NCBI GenBank assembly: GCA_905181625.1
Contig: CAJIYJ010000007.1
Span: 62,001 to 126,000, forward strand
Direction: 5' to 3'
Origin: an uncultured Flavobacteriaceae bacterium
Lineage (GTDB): Bacteria > Bacteroidota > Bacteroidia > Flavobacteriales > Flavobacteriaceae
DNA length: 64,000 bases
Under the pieces are notes generated by a model that did not search any database, was not told where the DNA came from, and saw only the letters and a program-made list of their open reading frames with translations. Position numbers and translations under genes: made by a program. Positions 9,108 through 18,151 of the stretch are shown piece by piece. Positions within the stretch are counted from its first letter, which is position 1. Each line of letters begins with the position of its first letter.

Positions 9108-9806
9108 TTATAAAGAATTTGGTAATGCTATAGAAATGTGATTTAAAATCTCATTCTCAACCTCCTCTAAATTCATATTCTCAGTGTTAATTAAAACAGC
9201 ATCCGGAGCTTTTTTTAAAGGAGAATTAGATCTATTCATGTCCTGAGTGTCTCTTAAGTTAATGTTGTCAAAAACTTCACCATAAGAGACGCCTTTGTCT
9301 GTTATTTTAAGCTCGTTAAACCTTCTTTCAGCTCTCAGTTTTGCAGAAGCCTCTAAAAAAAATTTTAATTCTGCATTAGGAAAAACAACTGTCCCTATAT
9401 CTCTTCCATCCATTACAACCCCTTTATTTTTACCCAAAGAGTGTTGAATTTTAACCATATGAGTTCTTACTTCGTTTATAGCGGCTAATTGACTTACTAA
9501 ATCAGAAACTTTCAGCGATCTGATTTTGCTTTCAACTGGGAACCCGTTTAAGTGGATTTCTAGGTTATCGTTTAAAGAAATTTTTCTAAAGTCAATTTCT
9601 AATTTTGACAAATCATTAATTAAGGCTTTTTTATCGATAAAATCTTTTGATATTAAGTTGTTACTAATTGCATAATAGGTCAGTGCTCTATACATAGCTC
9701 CAGAATCTATATATATATAGCCTAATTTTTTTGCTATACGTTTAGCTAATGTACTTTTACCAGTAGATGAAGTTCCATCAATAGTTATAATTATTTCGTT
9801 AGCCAT
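9108..9806 (-). CDS. cmk: Cytidylate kinase
   Basis: A 232-residue P-loop kinase with the Cmk N-terminus TIDGTSSTGKSTLAKRIA (residues 8-25) and the conserved YIDSGAMYRALTYYA and VMDGRDIGTVVFP blocks. It phosphorylates CMP and dCMP to the diphosphates. Its ATG overlaps the lon stop codon by one base (TAATG read on the minus strand), so it is probably translated from the lon message. The next gene downstream is rpsA; cmk-rpsA proximity is widespread in bacteria. Confidence 0.96.
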   Translation of the reverse strand: MANEIIITIDGTSSTGKSTLAKRIAKKLGYIYIDSGAMYRALTYYAISNNLISKDFIDKKALINDLSKLEIDFRKISLNDNLEIHLNGFPVESKIRSLKVSDLVSQLAAINEVRTHMVKIQHSLGKNKGVVMDGRDIGTVVFPNAELKFFLEASAKLRAERRFNELKITDKGVSYGEVFDNINLRDTQDMNRSNSPLKKAPDAVLINTENMNLEEVENEILNHISIALPNSL

Positions 9807-12253
9807 TAAAACAATTTAAAATTTTTGACCTTTTGATTAGTTATTGCCAAGTCAATTACTTCTTTCATGTTGGAAACATAGTGAAAAGTAAGACCTTTTA
9901 AATAACTATCATCAATATCTAATATGTTTTTTTCATTATCCTTACAAAGAATAATCTCTTTTATTTTTGCTCTTTTAGCAGCAAGAATTTTTTCTTTTAT
10001 ACCTCCAACTGGCAAAACTTTTCCCCGAAGTGTAATTTCTCCAGTCATAGCCAACTTGCTTTTAACTCTTTTTTGAGTAAGTAATGACACAATTGAAGTA
10101 AGCATAGTTATTCCTGCACTAGGACCATCTTTTGGAGTTGCACCTTCTGGAACATGGATATGTATATTATGAATCGATAATTTTTCAATATCTATCGATA
10201 GTAACGCAGCATTTGATTTTATATATTCTAGAGCTATTGTTGCAGACTCTTTCATAACTTTACCTAAATTTCCTGTAATAGATAAATTTCCTTTTCCTTT
10301 AGAAAGTGCAGATTCAATAAATAATATATCTCCTCCAAATTGAGTCCAAGCCAAACCTGTTACAACTCCAGCAATTTCGTTATTTTCATACTGATCCTTA
10401 GAGATTGATATGCCTAAAATACTTTCTAGTTCTATAGGGTTGATCTCATTAGAGTATGTTTCCTCCAAGGCTATAGACTTTGCAATGTTTCTAATTATTT
10501 TAGCAATTTGCTTTTCCAAACCTCTTACACCAGACTCTCTAGTATAACCTTCAATAACTTTTTCAATTGAAGCTTTTTTTAGTTTAACTACATTCTTAGA
10601 CAAACCATGATCTGTAATCTGCTTAGGTAATAAATGTTTTTTAGCAATTTCACATTTTTCCTCTATAGTATAACCAGAGACACTTACAATTTCCATTCTA
10701 TCTCTTAATGCAGGTTGCACATTACCAATATTATTAGATGTAGCAATGAACATTACCTTCGATAAATCAAAACCAGATTCAATAAAATTATCATAAAAAG
10801 AAGTATTTTGTTCTGGATCCAAAACTTCCAACATTGCAGAAGATGGATCTCCTTGATTACCTACTGAAAGTTTGTCTATCTCATCTAAAACAAAAACAGG
10901 ATTAGAAGTTTTCGCTTTCTTCAAACTTTGAATTATTCTTCCAGGCATAGCTCCAATGTAGGTTTTTCTGTGACCTCTAATTTCAGATTCGTCCCTGAGT
11001 CCTCCTAAAGAGATTCTAACATATTCCCTTCCTAAAGCTTCAGCAATTGACTTTCCTAAAGAAGTTTTACCAACTCCTGGAGGACCATTAAAACATAAAA
11101 TAGGAGATTTCATGTCATTCCTCAACTTTAATACCGCAATATGTTCAATAACTCTCTTTTTAACTTCTTTTAACCCATAATGATCTCTATCGAGAATTTT
11201 TTGAGCTCTTTTAAGATCAAAATTATCTTTAGAGTAATCGTTCCATGGCAAATCAAGGTAAATATCTAGATAATTTCTTTGAATAGAATATTCTGCAACT
11301 TGAGGATTCATTCTTTGAAGCTTAGATAATTCTTTTTTAAAATGATCACTTATTTCCTTACTCCAATTCTTTTTAGTTGATCTCAATCTCATTTCAGTTA
11401 TTTCTTCATCATATGACACCCCACCAAGCTCTTCTTGAATAGTTTTCATTTGTTGATGTAAAAAATATTCTCTTTGTTGTTGATCTAAATCAGATCTTAC
11501 TTTAGATTGAATGTCATTTTTTAATGATAGTTTTTGTAATTCAATGTTCATTTCTTTTAGACACATTAAAGCACGCTCATGAAGATCATTTGTTATGAGA
11601 ATTTTATATTTTTCTTCAGTGCTTAAGTTCATGTTCGAACACACAAAATTCACTAGAAACGAATCGCTTTGAATATTTTTTATTGCAAAAGAGGCCTCAC
11701 TTGGAATATTTGGATTTTCTTCAATAATTTGAAGAGCAATATCTTTAATTGATTCAATAGTTGCATTGAATTCTTTATTATCAGCTTTAGGCTTTATTTC
11801 TTTAATTTCTTTTATATCAGCGGTAATATAAGGTTCTTCACTTATAACTTTTTCTATTGAAAATCTTTTTTTTCCTTGAATTATCACGGTAACATTACCA
11901 TCTGGCATTTGTAACACCCTTAATATTTTAGCAACAGTTCCAGTGGAATGAATATCATTTAATGTAGGTGTTTGAACTTTGGAATCTTTTTGAGAAACAA
12001 CACCTATAAGTTTCTCTTTAGTATTTGAATCCTTTATTAATTTAATAGATTTATCTCTTGAAGCTGTTATAGGTATTACAACACCAGGAAACATAACGGT
12101 GTTTTTCAAAGGTAAAATTGGTAAGCTTTCCGGTAAAGATTCTTTTAAAATGGCCTCTTCATCATCAGATGTCATCAAAGGGATTAAATCTGAATCTTCA
12201 TCGATGTTTTGCAATGACATCATGTCAAGGTTTAATAATTTAGTTTTAGACAT
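9806..12253 (-). CDS. lon: ATP-dependent protease Lon
   Basis: An 815-residue LonA protein. The N-terminal substrate-binding domain begins with SLPILPLKNTVMFPGVV near residue 40. The AAA+ module has Walker A GPPGVGKTS near residue 389 and Walker B FVLDEIDK. The C-terminal peptidase domain has the catalytic serine in PKDGPSAGI near residue 710 and the catalytic lysine in GGIKEKILAAKR. It degrades misfolded and regulatory proteins in the cytoplasm. An acidic leader of about 40 residues precedes the N domain. No heat-shock operator was recognised in the 124 bp upstream. Confidence 0.97.
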   Translation of the reverse strand: MSKTKLLNLDMMSLQNIDEDSDLIPLMTSDDEEAILKESLPESLPILPLKNTVMFPGVVIPITASRDKSIKLIKDSNTKEKLIGVVSQKDSKVQTPTLNDIHSTGTVAKILRVLQMPDGNVTVIIQGKKRFSIEKVISEEPYITADIKEIKEIKPKADNKEFNATIESIKDIALQIIEENPNIPSEASFAIKNIQSDSFLVNFVCSNMNLSTEEKYKILITNDLHERALMCLKEMNIELQKLSLKNDIQSKVRSDLDQQQREYFLHQQMKTIQEELGGVSYDEEITEMRLRSTKKNWSKEISDHFKKELSKLQRMNPQVAEYSIQRNYLDIYLDLPWNDYSKDNFDLKRAQKILDRDHYGLKEVKKRVIEHIAVLKLRNDMKSPILCFNGPPGVGKTSLGKSIAEALGREYVRISLGGLRDESEIRGHRKTYIGAMPGRIIQSLKKAKTSNPVFVLDEIDKLSVGNQGDPSSAMLEVLDPEQNTSFYDNFIESGFDLSKVMFIATSNNIGNVQPALRDRMEIVSVSGYTIEEKCEIAKKHLLPKQITDHGLSKNVVKLKKASIEKVIEGYTRESGVRGLEKQIAKIIRNIAKSIALEETYSNEINPIELESILGISISKDQYENNEIAGVVTGLAWTQFGGDILFIESALSKGKGNLSITGNLGKVMKESATIALEYIKSNAALLSIDIEKLSIHNIHIHVPEGATPKDGPSAGITMLTSIVSLLTQKRVKSKLAMTGEITLRGKVLPVGGIKEKILAAKRAKIKEIILCKDNEKNILDIDDSYLKGLTFHYVSNMKEVIDLAITNQKVKNFKLF

Positions 12254-12377
12254 AAAAAATAATTAAGTCAAAGTGTCATACTCTTTTGAAACAATCAATA
12301 TATAATGGATCTTTTAAGAGAATAAACACCTTTTAGTTTATCAACTATTAAACAATTCAACATTCATGCCATAATAA

Positions 12378-13685
12378 TTAATAATTTTTAATTTTTATCC
12401 TTCTCAATAAAATTGCTCCAAGTAGAAAAATAAATATAAAAACCAGAATAGAATTCCTCATACTGCCAGTAATTTGATCAACAAATGCAAATAATGTCAT
12501 ACCAAATACTATACTCACTTTTTGAGAAACATCATAAAAACTAAAATACGACGTTGTATTATCTGTTTCTGGAATCATTTTTGAAAAAGTTGATCTAGAT
12601 AGAGCTTGAATTCCGCCCATTACCATTCCCACCAAAGCAGCAGCAATATAAAACTCTATTGAAGATTTAATGAAATAAGCCCCTATGCATAGAAACGCCC
12701 AAATAAAGTTTAAAATTATAAGTGTTTGTATATTCCCAATTTTATTAGAAATTTTTGCTGTTATAATCGATCCAAAAACTGCAACCAATTGAATCAATAA
12801 AATACTTACTATTAGTCCTGTGGTTTTCTCGCCTTCTCCCCAATTAATCTCTTGCTCTCCAAAATAAGTAGCGATAAGTAAAACTGTCTGAAGAGCCGAA
12901 CTATAAATAAAAAAAGCAATTAAAAATCTTTTAATAATTAAAATTTGCTTGAGTTCATCCCAAACTTCTTTTAATTCTTTAAAGCCATTAAAAAAAACAT
13001 GTTTAACTATCTTCCTTTTTTCTTTTGATTTTGGTAAATGATAAAAAGTATATTGACTGCAAATCATCCACCACAATCCAACAGTAATAAACGAATATTT
13101 CATAGCTAAAAGCTCTGGATTTTCTCCTAAAATTCCATAAGATTCTGGAAACATAACCATAGACAAATTGAATAATAATAAGATAACACTACCTACATAA
13201 CCAAGAGCGTAACCTTTTGCGCTAAGACTATCTTGCTGATCTTTATAGGCTATATCAGGTAAATAAGAGTTGTAAAAAACTAAGCTAGCCCAAAAAGAAA
13301 TTAAAGCAAAAAAGTAAAAAAACAAGCCAATGTAAATATTTTCCAAATCAAAAAAGTAAAGCCCCATACACGAAACAGATCCAGAATAACAGAAAAATTT
13401 TAAAAAACTCATCTTATTACCTACATAGTCTGCAATACCAGATAACAAAGGAGTTATAATAGATAATATTACAAATGCAAATGCAGTTAAAAAACTAATT
13501 AATGCGGTGTTTTTGAAATTAAAACCAAATAAATCTATGTAAAGGTCATCTAAGAACAATGATCCATAATAAATTGGAAAAACAGAAGAAGATATAACTA
13601 AGGGATAAACAGAATTTGCCCAGTCGTAAAAGGCCCAAGCATTTAAAACTTTACTATCTCCTTTAATAAATTCTTGCTTTGACAT
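12378..13685 (-). CDS. MFS transporter, UMF1-type
   Basis: A 435-residue integral membrane protein with about 12 hydrophobic segments. The N-terminus NAWAFYDWANSVYPLVI is the recognisable signature of the UMF1 (unknown major facilitator, Atg22-like) family that is common in Bacteroidetes. A central GGIQALSRSTFSKMIPE segment is also characteristic. The substrate is not known; relatives in fungi export amino acids from vacuoles, but that should not be transferred here without evidence. The gene stands alone between lon and the divergent msrB pair. Confidence 0.85.
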   Translation of the reverse strand: MSKQEFIKGDSKVLNAWAFYDWANSVYPLVISSSVFPIYYGSLFLDDLYIDLFGFNFKNTALISFLTAFAFVILSIITPLLSGIADYVGNKMSFLKFFCYSGSVSCMGLYFFDLENIYIGLFFYFFALISFWASLVFYNSYLPDIAYKDQQDSLSAKGYALGYVGSVILLLFNLSMVMFPESYGILGENPELLAMKYSFITVGLWWMICSQYTFYHLPKSKEKRKIVKHVFFNGFKELKEVWDELKQILIIKRFLIAFFIYSSALQTVLLIATYFGEQEINWGEGEKTTGLIVSILLIQLVAVFGSIITAKISNKIGNIQTLIILNFIWAFLCIGAYFIKSSIEFYIAAALVGMVMGGIQALSRSTFSKMIPETDNTTSYFSFYDVSQKVSIVFGMTLFAFVDQITGSMRNSILVFIFIFLLGAILLRRIKIKNY

Positions 13686-13785
13686 TATCAGTTTTATTAA
13701 AAATACAAATGCAATATACTTAATTCATTTCGGCTTTATGTTTTAAACATTTATCAGTAATTTAGTTAAAAAATTAAAGTCATAA

Positions 13786-14199
13786 ATGAAAGGTTTCTAT
13801 TTACTTGTTAGTTTTGCATTAATACTAATAAGTTGCAATCGTTTTAATTCTTTAAACGAAAATAGTAATTTAGAAAAAAAATCAAATACTAATTCAGATA
13901 AAACATTTAATTTAAATCAAGGAATATATTATTGCAAAAACTGTAATTCAAAACTATATAGCACCCACAACAAATTTAGTTCAAACGAAAAAAATGAAAG
14001 CTTCGATAAATCAATTAAAAATAATGTTGAATATGATATTGATTATAGAGTTAATAACATTAAAACTGAATTAAAATGTAAAAACTGTGGAATCCAAATA
14101 GGAAATGTTTGGAGCGACGGACCTAAAGAATCTACAGGAAACAGGCATTGTGTAACCAAAAATGCATTATTTTTTAAATCTATAAATAACAGAAAATGA
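13786..14199 (+). CDS. Degenerate MsrB-like lipoprotein
   Basis: A 137-residue protein with a lipoprotein signal peptide (lipobox ending LISC, Cys17). The mature part is MsrB-like: zinc pairs C50/C53 and C98/C101, a DGP near 111-113 and a terminal RHC with Cys122 where methionine-R-sulfoxide reductases have the catalytic RYC. The substrate-binding residues are missing, however. GWPSF is replaced by NEKNESF, the two histidines of HLGHVF are gone (QIGNVW) and the asparagine of RYCIN is Thr124. It may be inactive on methionine sulfoxide or have a new role. Its stop overlaps the start of a complete msrB, so the two are coupled. Confidence 0.75.
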   Translation: MKGFYLLVSFALILISCNRFNSLNENSNLEKKSNTNSDKTFNLNQGIYYCKNCNSKLYSTHNKFSSNEKNESFDKSIKNNVEYDIDYRVNNIKTELKCKNCGIQIGNVWSDGPKESTGNRHCVTKNALFFKSINNRK

Positions 14200-14654
14200 A
14201 AAAAATATTCTTAATTCTAATAATAAATATCATCATGACAAACTTTGGTTATTCTCAAGAACAAAATGAAGAAAAAAAGACTGATTCTGAATGGAAAAAT
14301 GACCTTGACAATTTAAGTTATCAGGTTTTAAGGAATTCTTATACTGAAAGACCATTTACAGGAGAATATAATTTACTCTTTGAAAATGGAGCATATAACT
14401 GTAAAGGGTGCAACCAACAACTTTTTACAAGTACAAATAAATATAAAAGTAATTGTGGCTGGCCTAGCTTTGACGAAGCTATTAAAGGCTCCATAGTTTA
14501 CATAAAAGACTTTTCTAATAATATGAACAGAATAGAAGTAAAGTGTTCAAAATGTGATGGTCATCTAGGACATGTTTTTAATGACGGACCTAAAGATACC
14601 ACAGGAAAAAGATATTGTATTAACTCGGCTGCATTATCGTTTAATAAAAAATAA
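14196..14654 (+). CDS. msrB: Exported peptide-methionine (R)-S-oxide reductase
   Basis: A 152-residue protein with an N-terminal signal peptide ending near FGYSQ. The domain is complete: two CxxC zinc pairs, GWPSFDEAI, HLGHVFNDGP and the catalytic RYCINSAAL. It reduces the R epimer of methionine sulfoxide in proteins and, given the signal, should act in the periplasm or on the cell surface. There is no clear second resolving cysteine near the N-terminal side, so its electron donor is not evident. It overlaps the upstream degenerate paralogue by four bases (ATGA), and lpdA follows 3 bp later. Confidence 0.93.
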   Translation: MKKIFLILIINIIMTNFGYSQEQNEEKKTDSEWKNDLDNLSYQVLRNSYTERPFTGEYNLLFENGAYNCKGCNQQLFTSTNKYKSNCGWPSFDEAIKGSIVYIKDFSNNMNRIEVKCSKCDGHLGHVFNDGPKDTTGKRYCINSAALSFNKK

Positions 14655-14657
14655 AAT

Positions 14658-16055
14658 ATGAAAAAATTTGATTTAATAATTTTAGGAAGTGGTCCAGGAG
14701 GTTATGTAACTGCAATTAGAGGCTCTCAGCTTGGTTTAAATGTAGCTATAGTTGAAAAAGAAAGTTTGGGTGGGGTGTGTTTAAACTGGGGATGTATCCC
14801 GACAAAAGCATTATTAAAATCCGCTCAGGTATTTGAGTACATGAAACATGCGGCAGATTACGGAATTAACATAAATGAAGCTGATAAAGATTTTAATAAG
14901 GTTGTTAAAAGGTCTAGAAAAGTAGCTGAAACCATGAGTAAAGGGGTGAACTTTCTTATGAAAAAGAATAAAATTACTGTGTTTAAAGGTTTTGGAAAGC
15001 TAAGGCCTAACAATACCATTAAAATAGTTAGCGAAAGTAATGAAGAAAAAATCATATCATCAGATAAAATAATAATTGCTACTGGAGCAAGATCTAGAGA
15101 ACTGCCATTGTTAAAGCAAGACGGAAAACATATAATCGGCTATAGACAAGCTATGAATCTAAGCGAGCAGCCTAAAGACATGGTTATTGTTGGTTCAGGA
15201 GCTATCGGAATTGAATTCGCATACTTCTATAATTCGATGGGGACAAATGTTACAGTAGTTGAATATTTAGACAGAATAGTTCCAATTGAAGATATTGAAA
15301 TTTCAAAAGAATTAGAAAAAAGTTTAAAAAAGAAAGGAATTAAAATTCTAACATCTTCAGAAGTTGAAAAAGCAAACGTTAAAGAATCTGGATTAGTTGA
15401 TGTTCATATAAAATCAATTAACGGAGATAAAACTACTATTAATGCAGAAATAGTACTAAGTGCAGTAGGAATTAAAAGTAATATTGAAAACATAGGTCTA
15501 GAAGAGGTTGGAATTAAAATTGAAAATGACAAAATCCTAGTAGATCAATTCTACGAGACTAATATTAAAGGTTATTATGCGATCGGAGATATTGTAAAAG
15601 GTCAAGCTTTAGCCCATGTTGCATCTGCAGAAGGAATTTTATGTGTAGAAAAAATAGCTGGAATTGATATAAGCCCTTTAGACTATAACAATATTCCTGG
15701 ATGCACTTATTCTTCTCCTGAAATAGCCTCTGTTGGATTAACTGAAAATAAAGCCAAAGAAATGGGTTATGAAATAAAAGTTGGTAAATTCCCGTTCAGT
15801 GCTTCAGGAAAAGCTCAAGCATCAGGAAAAACTGAGGGTTTTGTCAAAGTTATTTTTGACTCTAAATATGGTGAATGGTTAGGATGTCATATGATTGGTG
15901 ATGGAGTTACTGACATGATTGCAGAAGCTGTTCTAGGTAGAAAATTAGAAACTACAGGGCATGAAGTTCTTAAAGCTGTACATCCTCACCCAACAATGAG
16001 TGAAGCAGTAATGGAAGCTGTAGCTGCTGCATATGATGAGGTAATTCACTTATAA
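14658..16055 (+). CDS. lpdA: Dihydrolipoyl dehydrogenase (E3)
   Basis: A 465-residue flavoprotein disulfide reductase. It has the FAD-binding GSGPGGYVTAIRGSQLG, the redox-active disulfide in GGVCLNWGCIPTKALL (near residues 38-53), an NAD-binding GSGAIGIEFAYFY and the C-terminal HPHPTMSEAVMEA with the catalytic histidine. It reoxidises the lipoyl group of pyruvate and 2-oxoacid dehydrogenase complexes and the glycine cleavage system. The msrB pair directly upstream is cytologically separate because it is exported, so a functional link is doubtful. The gene ends base-to-base with convergent aroQ. Confidence 0.96.
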   Translation: MKKFDLIILGSGPGGYVTAIRGSQLGLNVAIVEKESLGGVCLNWGCIPTKALLKSAQVFEYMKHAADYGININEADKDFNKVVKRSRKVAETMSKGVNFLMKKNKITVFKGFGKLRPNNTIKIVSESNEEKIISSDKIIIATGARSRELPLLKQDGKHIIGYRQAMNLSEQPKDMVIVGSGAIGIEFAYFYNSMGTNVTVVEYLDRIVPIEDIEISKELEKSLKKKGIKILTSSEVEKANVKESGLVDVHIKSINGDKTTINAEIVLSAVGIKSNIENIGLEEVGIKIENDKILVDQFYETNIKGYYAIGDIVKGQALAHVASAEGILCVEKIAGIDISPLDYNNIPGCTYSSPEIASVGLTENKAKEMGYEIKVGKFPFSASGKAQASGKTEGFVKVIFDSKYGEWLGCHMIGDGVTDMIAEAVLGRKLETTGHEVLKAVHPHPTMSEAVMEAVAAAYDEVIHL

Positions 16056-16472
16056 TTAATCTAAAAAACTTTCTATTGCTAAATTATAGCTTTTAAGTCC
16101 AAAGCCTAATACAACTCCTCTTACGTGAGCACTTAAAAAAGATTTATGTCTGAATTCCTCTCTTGAGTAAGTATTAGAAATATGTACTTCTACTGTTGGA
16201 CTACTAATAGATCTTATAGCATCTCCAATACCAACTGAGGTATGAGTATATGCAGCTGCATTAATAATAATGCCATCAAAATCAAAGCCCACTTCTTGAA
16301 TTTTATCGATAATCTCACCTTCAATATTAGACTGAAAATATTTGAGATCTATATTTGAGTATTTTGACTTTAAATTATTAAAATATTTATCAAAATTTTG
16401 ATCACCATAAATACTTTCCTCTCTAGTTCCTAATAAATTTAAGTTAGGACCATTTATAATTTGTAATTTCAT
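16056..16472 (-). CDS. aroQ: 3-dehydroquinate dehydratase, type II
   Basis: A 138-residue protein of the normal size for the dodecameric type II enzyme. The N-terminal GPNLNLLGTREESIYG carries the catalytic tyrosine region, IINAAAYTHTSVGI the conserved Asn/His-containing loop, and VEVHISNTYSREEFRHKS the substrate-binding loop. It converts 3-dehydroquinate to 3-dehydroshikimate in aromatic amino acid synthesis. The stop codon touches the lpdA stop codon with no gap. It is transcribed away from xerD. Confidence 0.96.
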   Translation of the reverse strand: MKLQIINGPNLNLLGTREESIYGDQNFDKYFNNLKSKYSNIDLKYFQSNIEGEIIDKIQEVGFDFDGIIINAAAYTHTSVGIGDAIRSISSPTVEVHISNTYSREEFRHKSFLSAHVRGVVLGFGLKSYNLAIESFLD

Positions 16473-16534
16473 TGAAATATTTTTATTAAAAATATAAAAA
16501 TAACATTTAATAAATCAAGCTTATATAATTAATA

Positions 16535-17437
16535 ATGAAATGGGATAAGGCTTTAAATGATTTTAAAAATTATTTAAAAATTGAAAGAAACCTTTCTAAA
16601 AATACTATTGAAAGTTATTTATTTGATGTAAAAAAATTAATAAATTTTTTAAAATCAAATAGTACAAACCTAAATCCTGCTCAGCTCAGCGAGAGTTTAG
16701 CAAAAGAATTTATTTATGATATTTCAAAAAAGGTAAAATCTCCCACACAAGCAAGAATTGTTTCTGGACTAAAGCGTTTTTATGAATACTTAATGTTGGA
16801 AAATATAGTCAAAAATAATCCCATTCAAAATATAGAAATTCCAAAAATCGGAACCACTCTTCCTGTTACACTTACAGTTGAAGAGATTGATAAAATCATA
16901 TCTAGCATTAAGTTAACATCAAAAACAGGAATACGAAATTTAGCTATTTTAGAATTATTATATAGCTGCGGATTAAGGGTTTCTGAACTTACAAATTTAA
17001 AAATATCTGATTTATTTTTTAAAGAATCAATAATTAAAGTTACTGGAAAAGGAAATAAAGAAAGATTCGTGCCAATTAGCAATCAAGCTCAATTATATAT
17101 AAACAACTACATCAATGATATAAGGGGGTTTAAAAAAATAAAAAAAAACTTTGAAGATACTTTGTTTCTGAATGAAAGGGGAAGCAATCTATCAAGAGTG
17201 ATGATATTTATAATTTTAAAAAAGTTAAGCTCCTTAGCTAAAATTGATAAAAAAATAGGTCCTCACACTTTAAGGCACTCGTTTGCTACACATCTAATTG
17301 AAAACGGAGCCGATTTGATAACTATTCAAAACATGTTAGGTCATGAGAGTATAACTACTACGGAAAGGTATTTGCATGTGAATAAAAAACATTTAATAGA
17401 CTCTATGATGAAATTCCATCCAAGAACAAAAATGTAA
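16535..17437 (+). CDS. xerD: Tyrosine recombinase XerD
   Basis: A 300-residue recombinase with an N-terminal SAM-like DNA-binding domain and a C-terminal catalytic domain. The catalytic residues are all visible: Arg in CGLRVSEL (near 148), Lys in GKGNKERFVPI, His/Arg in HTLRHSFATHL (near 243-246), His in LGHESITTTERYLHV and the nucleophile Tyr near 277. Length and sequence match the chromosomal XerC/XerD family that resolves chromosome dimers at dif, rather than an integrase. It lies between aroQ and a two-component system, with no att sites or mobile genes nearby. No dif site was recognised. Confidence 0.92.
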   Translation: MKWDKALNDFKNYLKIERNLSKNTIESYLFDVKKLINFLKSNSTNLNPAQLSESLAKEFIYDISKKVKSPTQARIVSGLKRFYEYLMLENIVKNNPIQNIEIPKIGTTLPVTLTVEEIDKIISSIKLTSKTGIRNLAILELLYSCGLRVSELTNLKISDLFFKESIIKVTGKGNKERFVPISNQAQLYINNYINDIRGFKKIKKNFEDTLFLNERGSNLSRVMIFIILKKLSSLAKIDKKIGPHTLRHSFATHLIENGADLITIQNMLGHESITTTERYLHVNKKHLIDSMMKFHPRTKM

Positions 17438-17440
17438 AAA

Positions 17441-18151
17441 CTAAAATTTTATAAGCATTCTAAACCCTTCACCATGAATATTTTCGATTTCAACGCTCTT
17501 GTCTTTACTTAAATATTTTCTAATTTTTGCAATATAAACGTCCATACTTCTTGATGTAAAATAATTATCATCATTCCAAATCTTAACCAAAGCAAGTTCC
17601 CTTGGCATTAAATCATTTAGGTGATTTAAAAGCATTTTAAGCAATTCATTTTCTTTTGGAGAAAGCTTAACGCTAGATTCAGATTCAAACTGAAGTGTTC
17701 TTAATTTTGAATTAAATTTAAATTTAGCAAAATCAAATTCATACTTTGAATTGTCTGCTGTTTTTAACAATTGCTTTCTTTTAAAAATAGATTTAATTTT
17801 CAAAAGTAATATGTCAGAATCAAAAGGCTTGGTTAAGTAATCATCTGCACCCAGTTTGTAACCTTTTAACACATCATCTTTTAATGTTTTGGCTGTAAGA
17901 AAAAAAAAAGGAACATTTTTATCAATTTCTCTTATTTCTTTAGCTAATGTAAAACCATCTTTATAAGGTAACATAACGTCGAGGATACATAATCCGAAAT
18001 CATTTTTTTTGAATTTCTCTAAACCTTCTATTCCATTCTTAGCAAGAGTAACATTATAAGAATGCAAATTAAGAAAATCATTTAGAATCGCTCCAAAGTT
18101 AAAGTCATCTTCAACTAACAATATGTTTTTATCATTATTTCTCATAAGCAT
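17441..18151 (-). CDS. OmpR-family response regulator
   Basis: A 236-residue regulator with an N-terminal receiver domain and a C-terminal winged helix. The acidic pocket ENILLVEDD-type start is at residues 10-16, the phospho-acceptor is Asp58 in LCILDVMLP, and the conserved lysine is in DYLTKPFD. The C-terminal half contains the LSPKENELLKMLL and YIAKIRKYLS blocks of OmpR/PhoB DNA-binding domains. The start codon directly follows the stop of the cognate kinase gene; a second in-frame ATG at 18145 is equally possible. It resembles the RprY-type regulators of Bacteroidetes. Its targets are unknown. Confidence 0.92.
   Translation of the reverse strand: MLMRNNDKNILLVEDDFNFGAILNDFLNLHSYNVTLAKNGIEGLEKFKKNDFGLCILDVMLPYKDGFTLAKEIREIDKNVPFFFLTAKTLKDDVLKGYKLGADDYLTKPFDSDILLLKIKSIFKRKQLLKTADNSKYEFDFAKFKFNSKLRTLQFESESSVKLSPKENELLKMLLNHLNDLMPRELALVKIWNDDNYFTSRSMDVYIAKIRKYLSKDKSVEIENIHGEGFRMLIKF

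Noticed and set aside
16535-17437. Tyrosine recombinase as a sign of an integrated element
   Set aside because: Length and sequence fit housekeeping XerD, neighbours are core genes, and no att repeats or phage genes are present.
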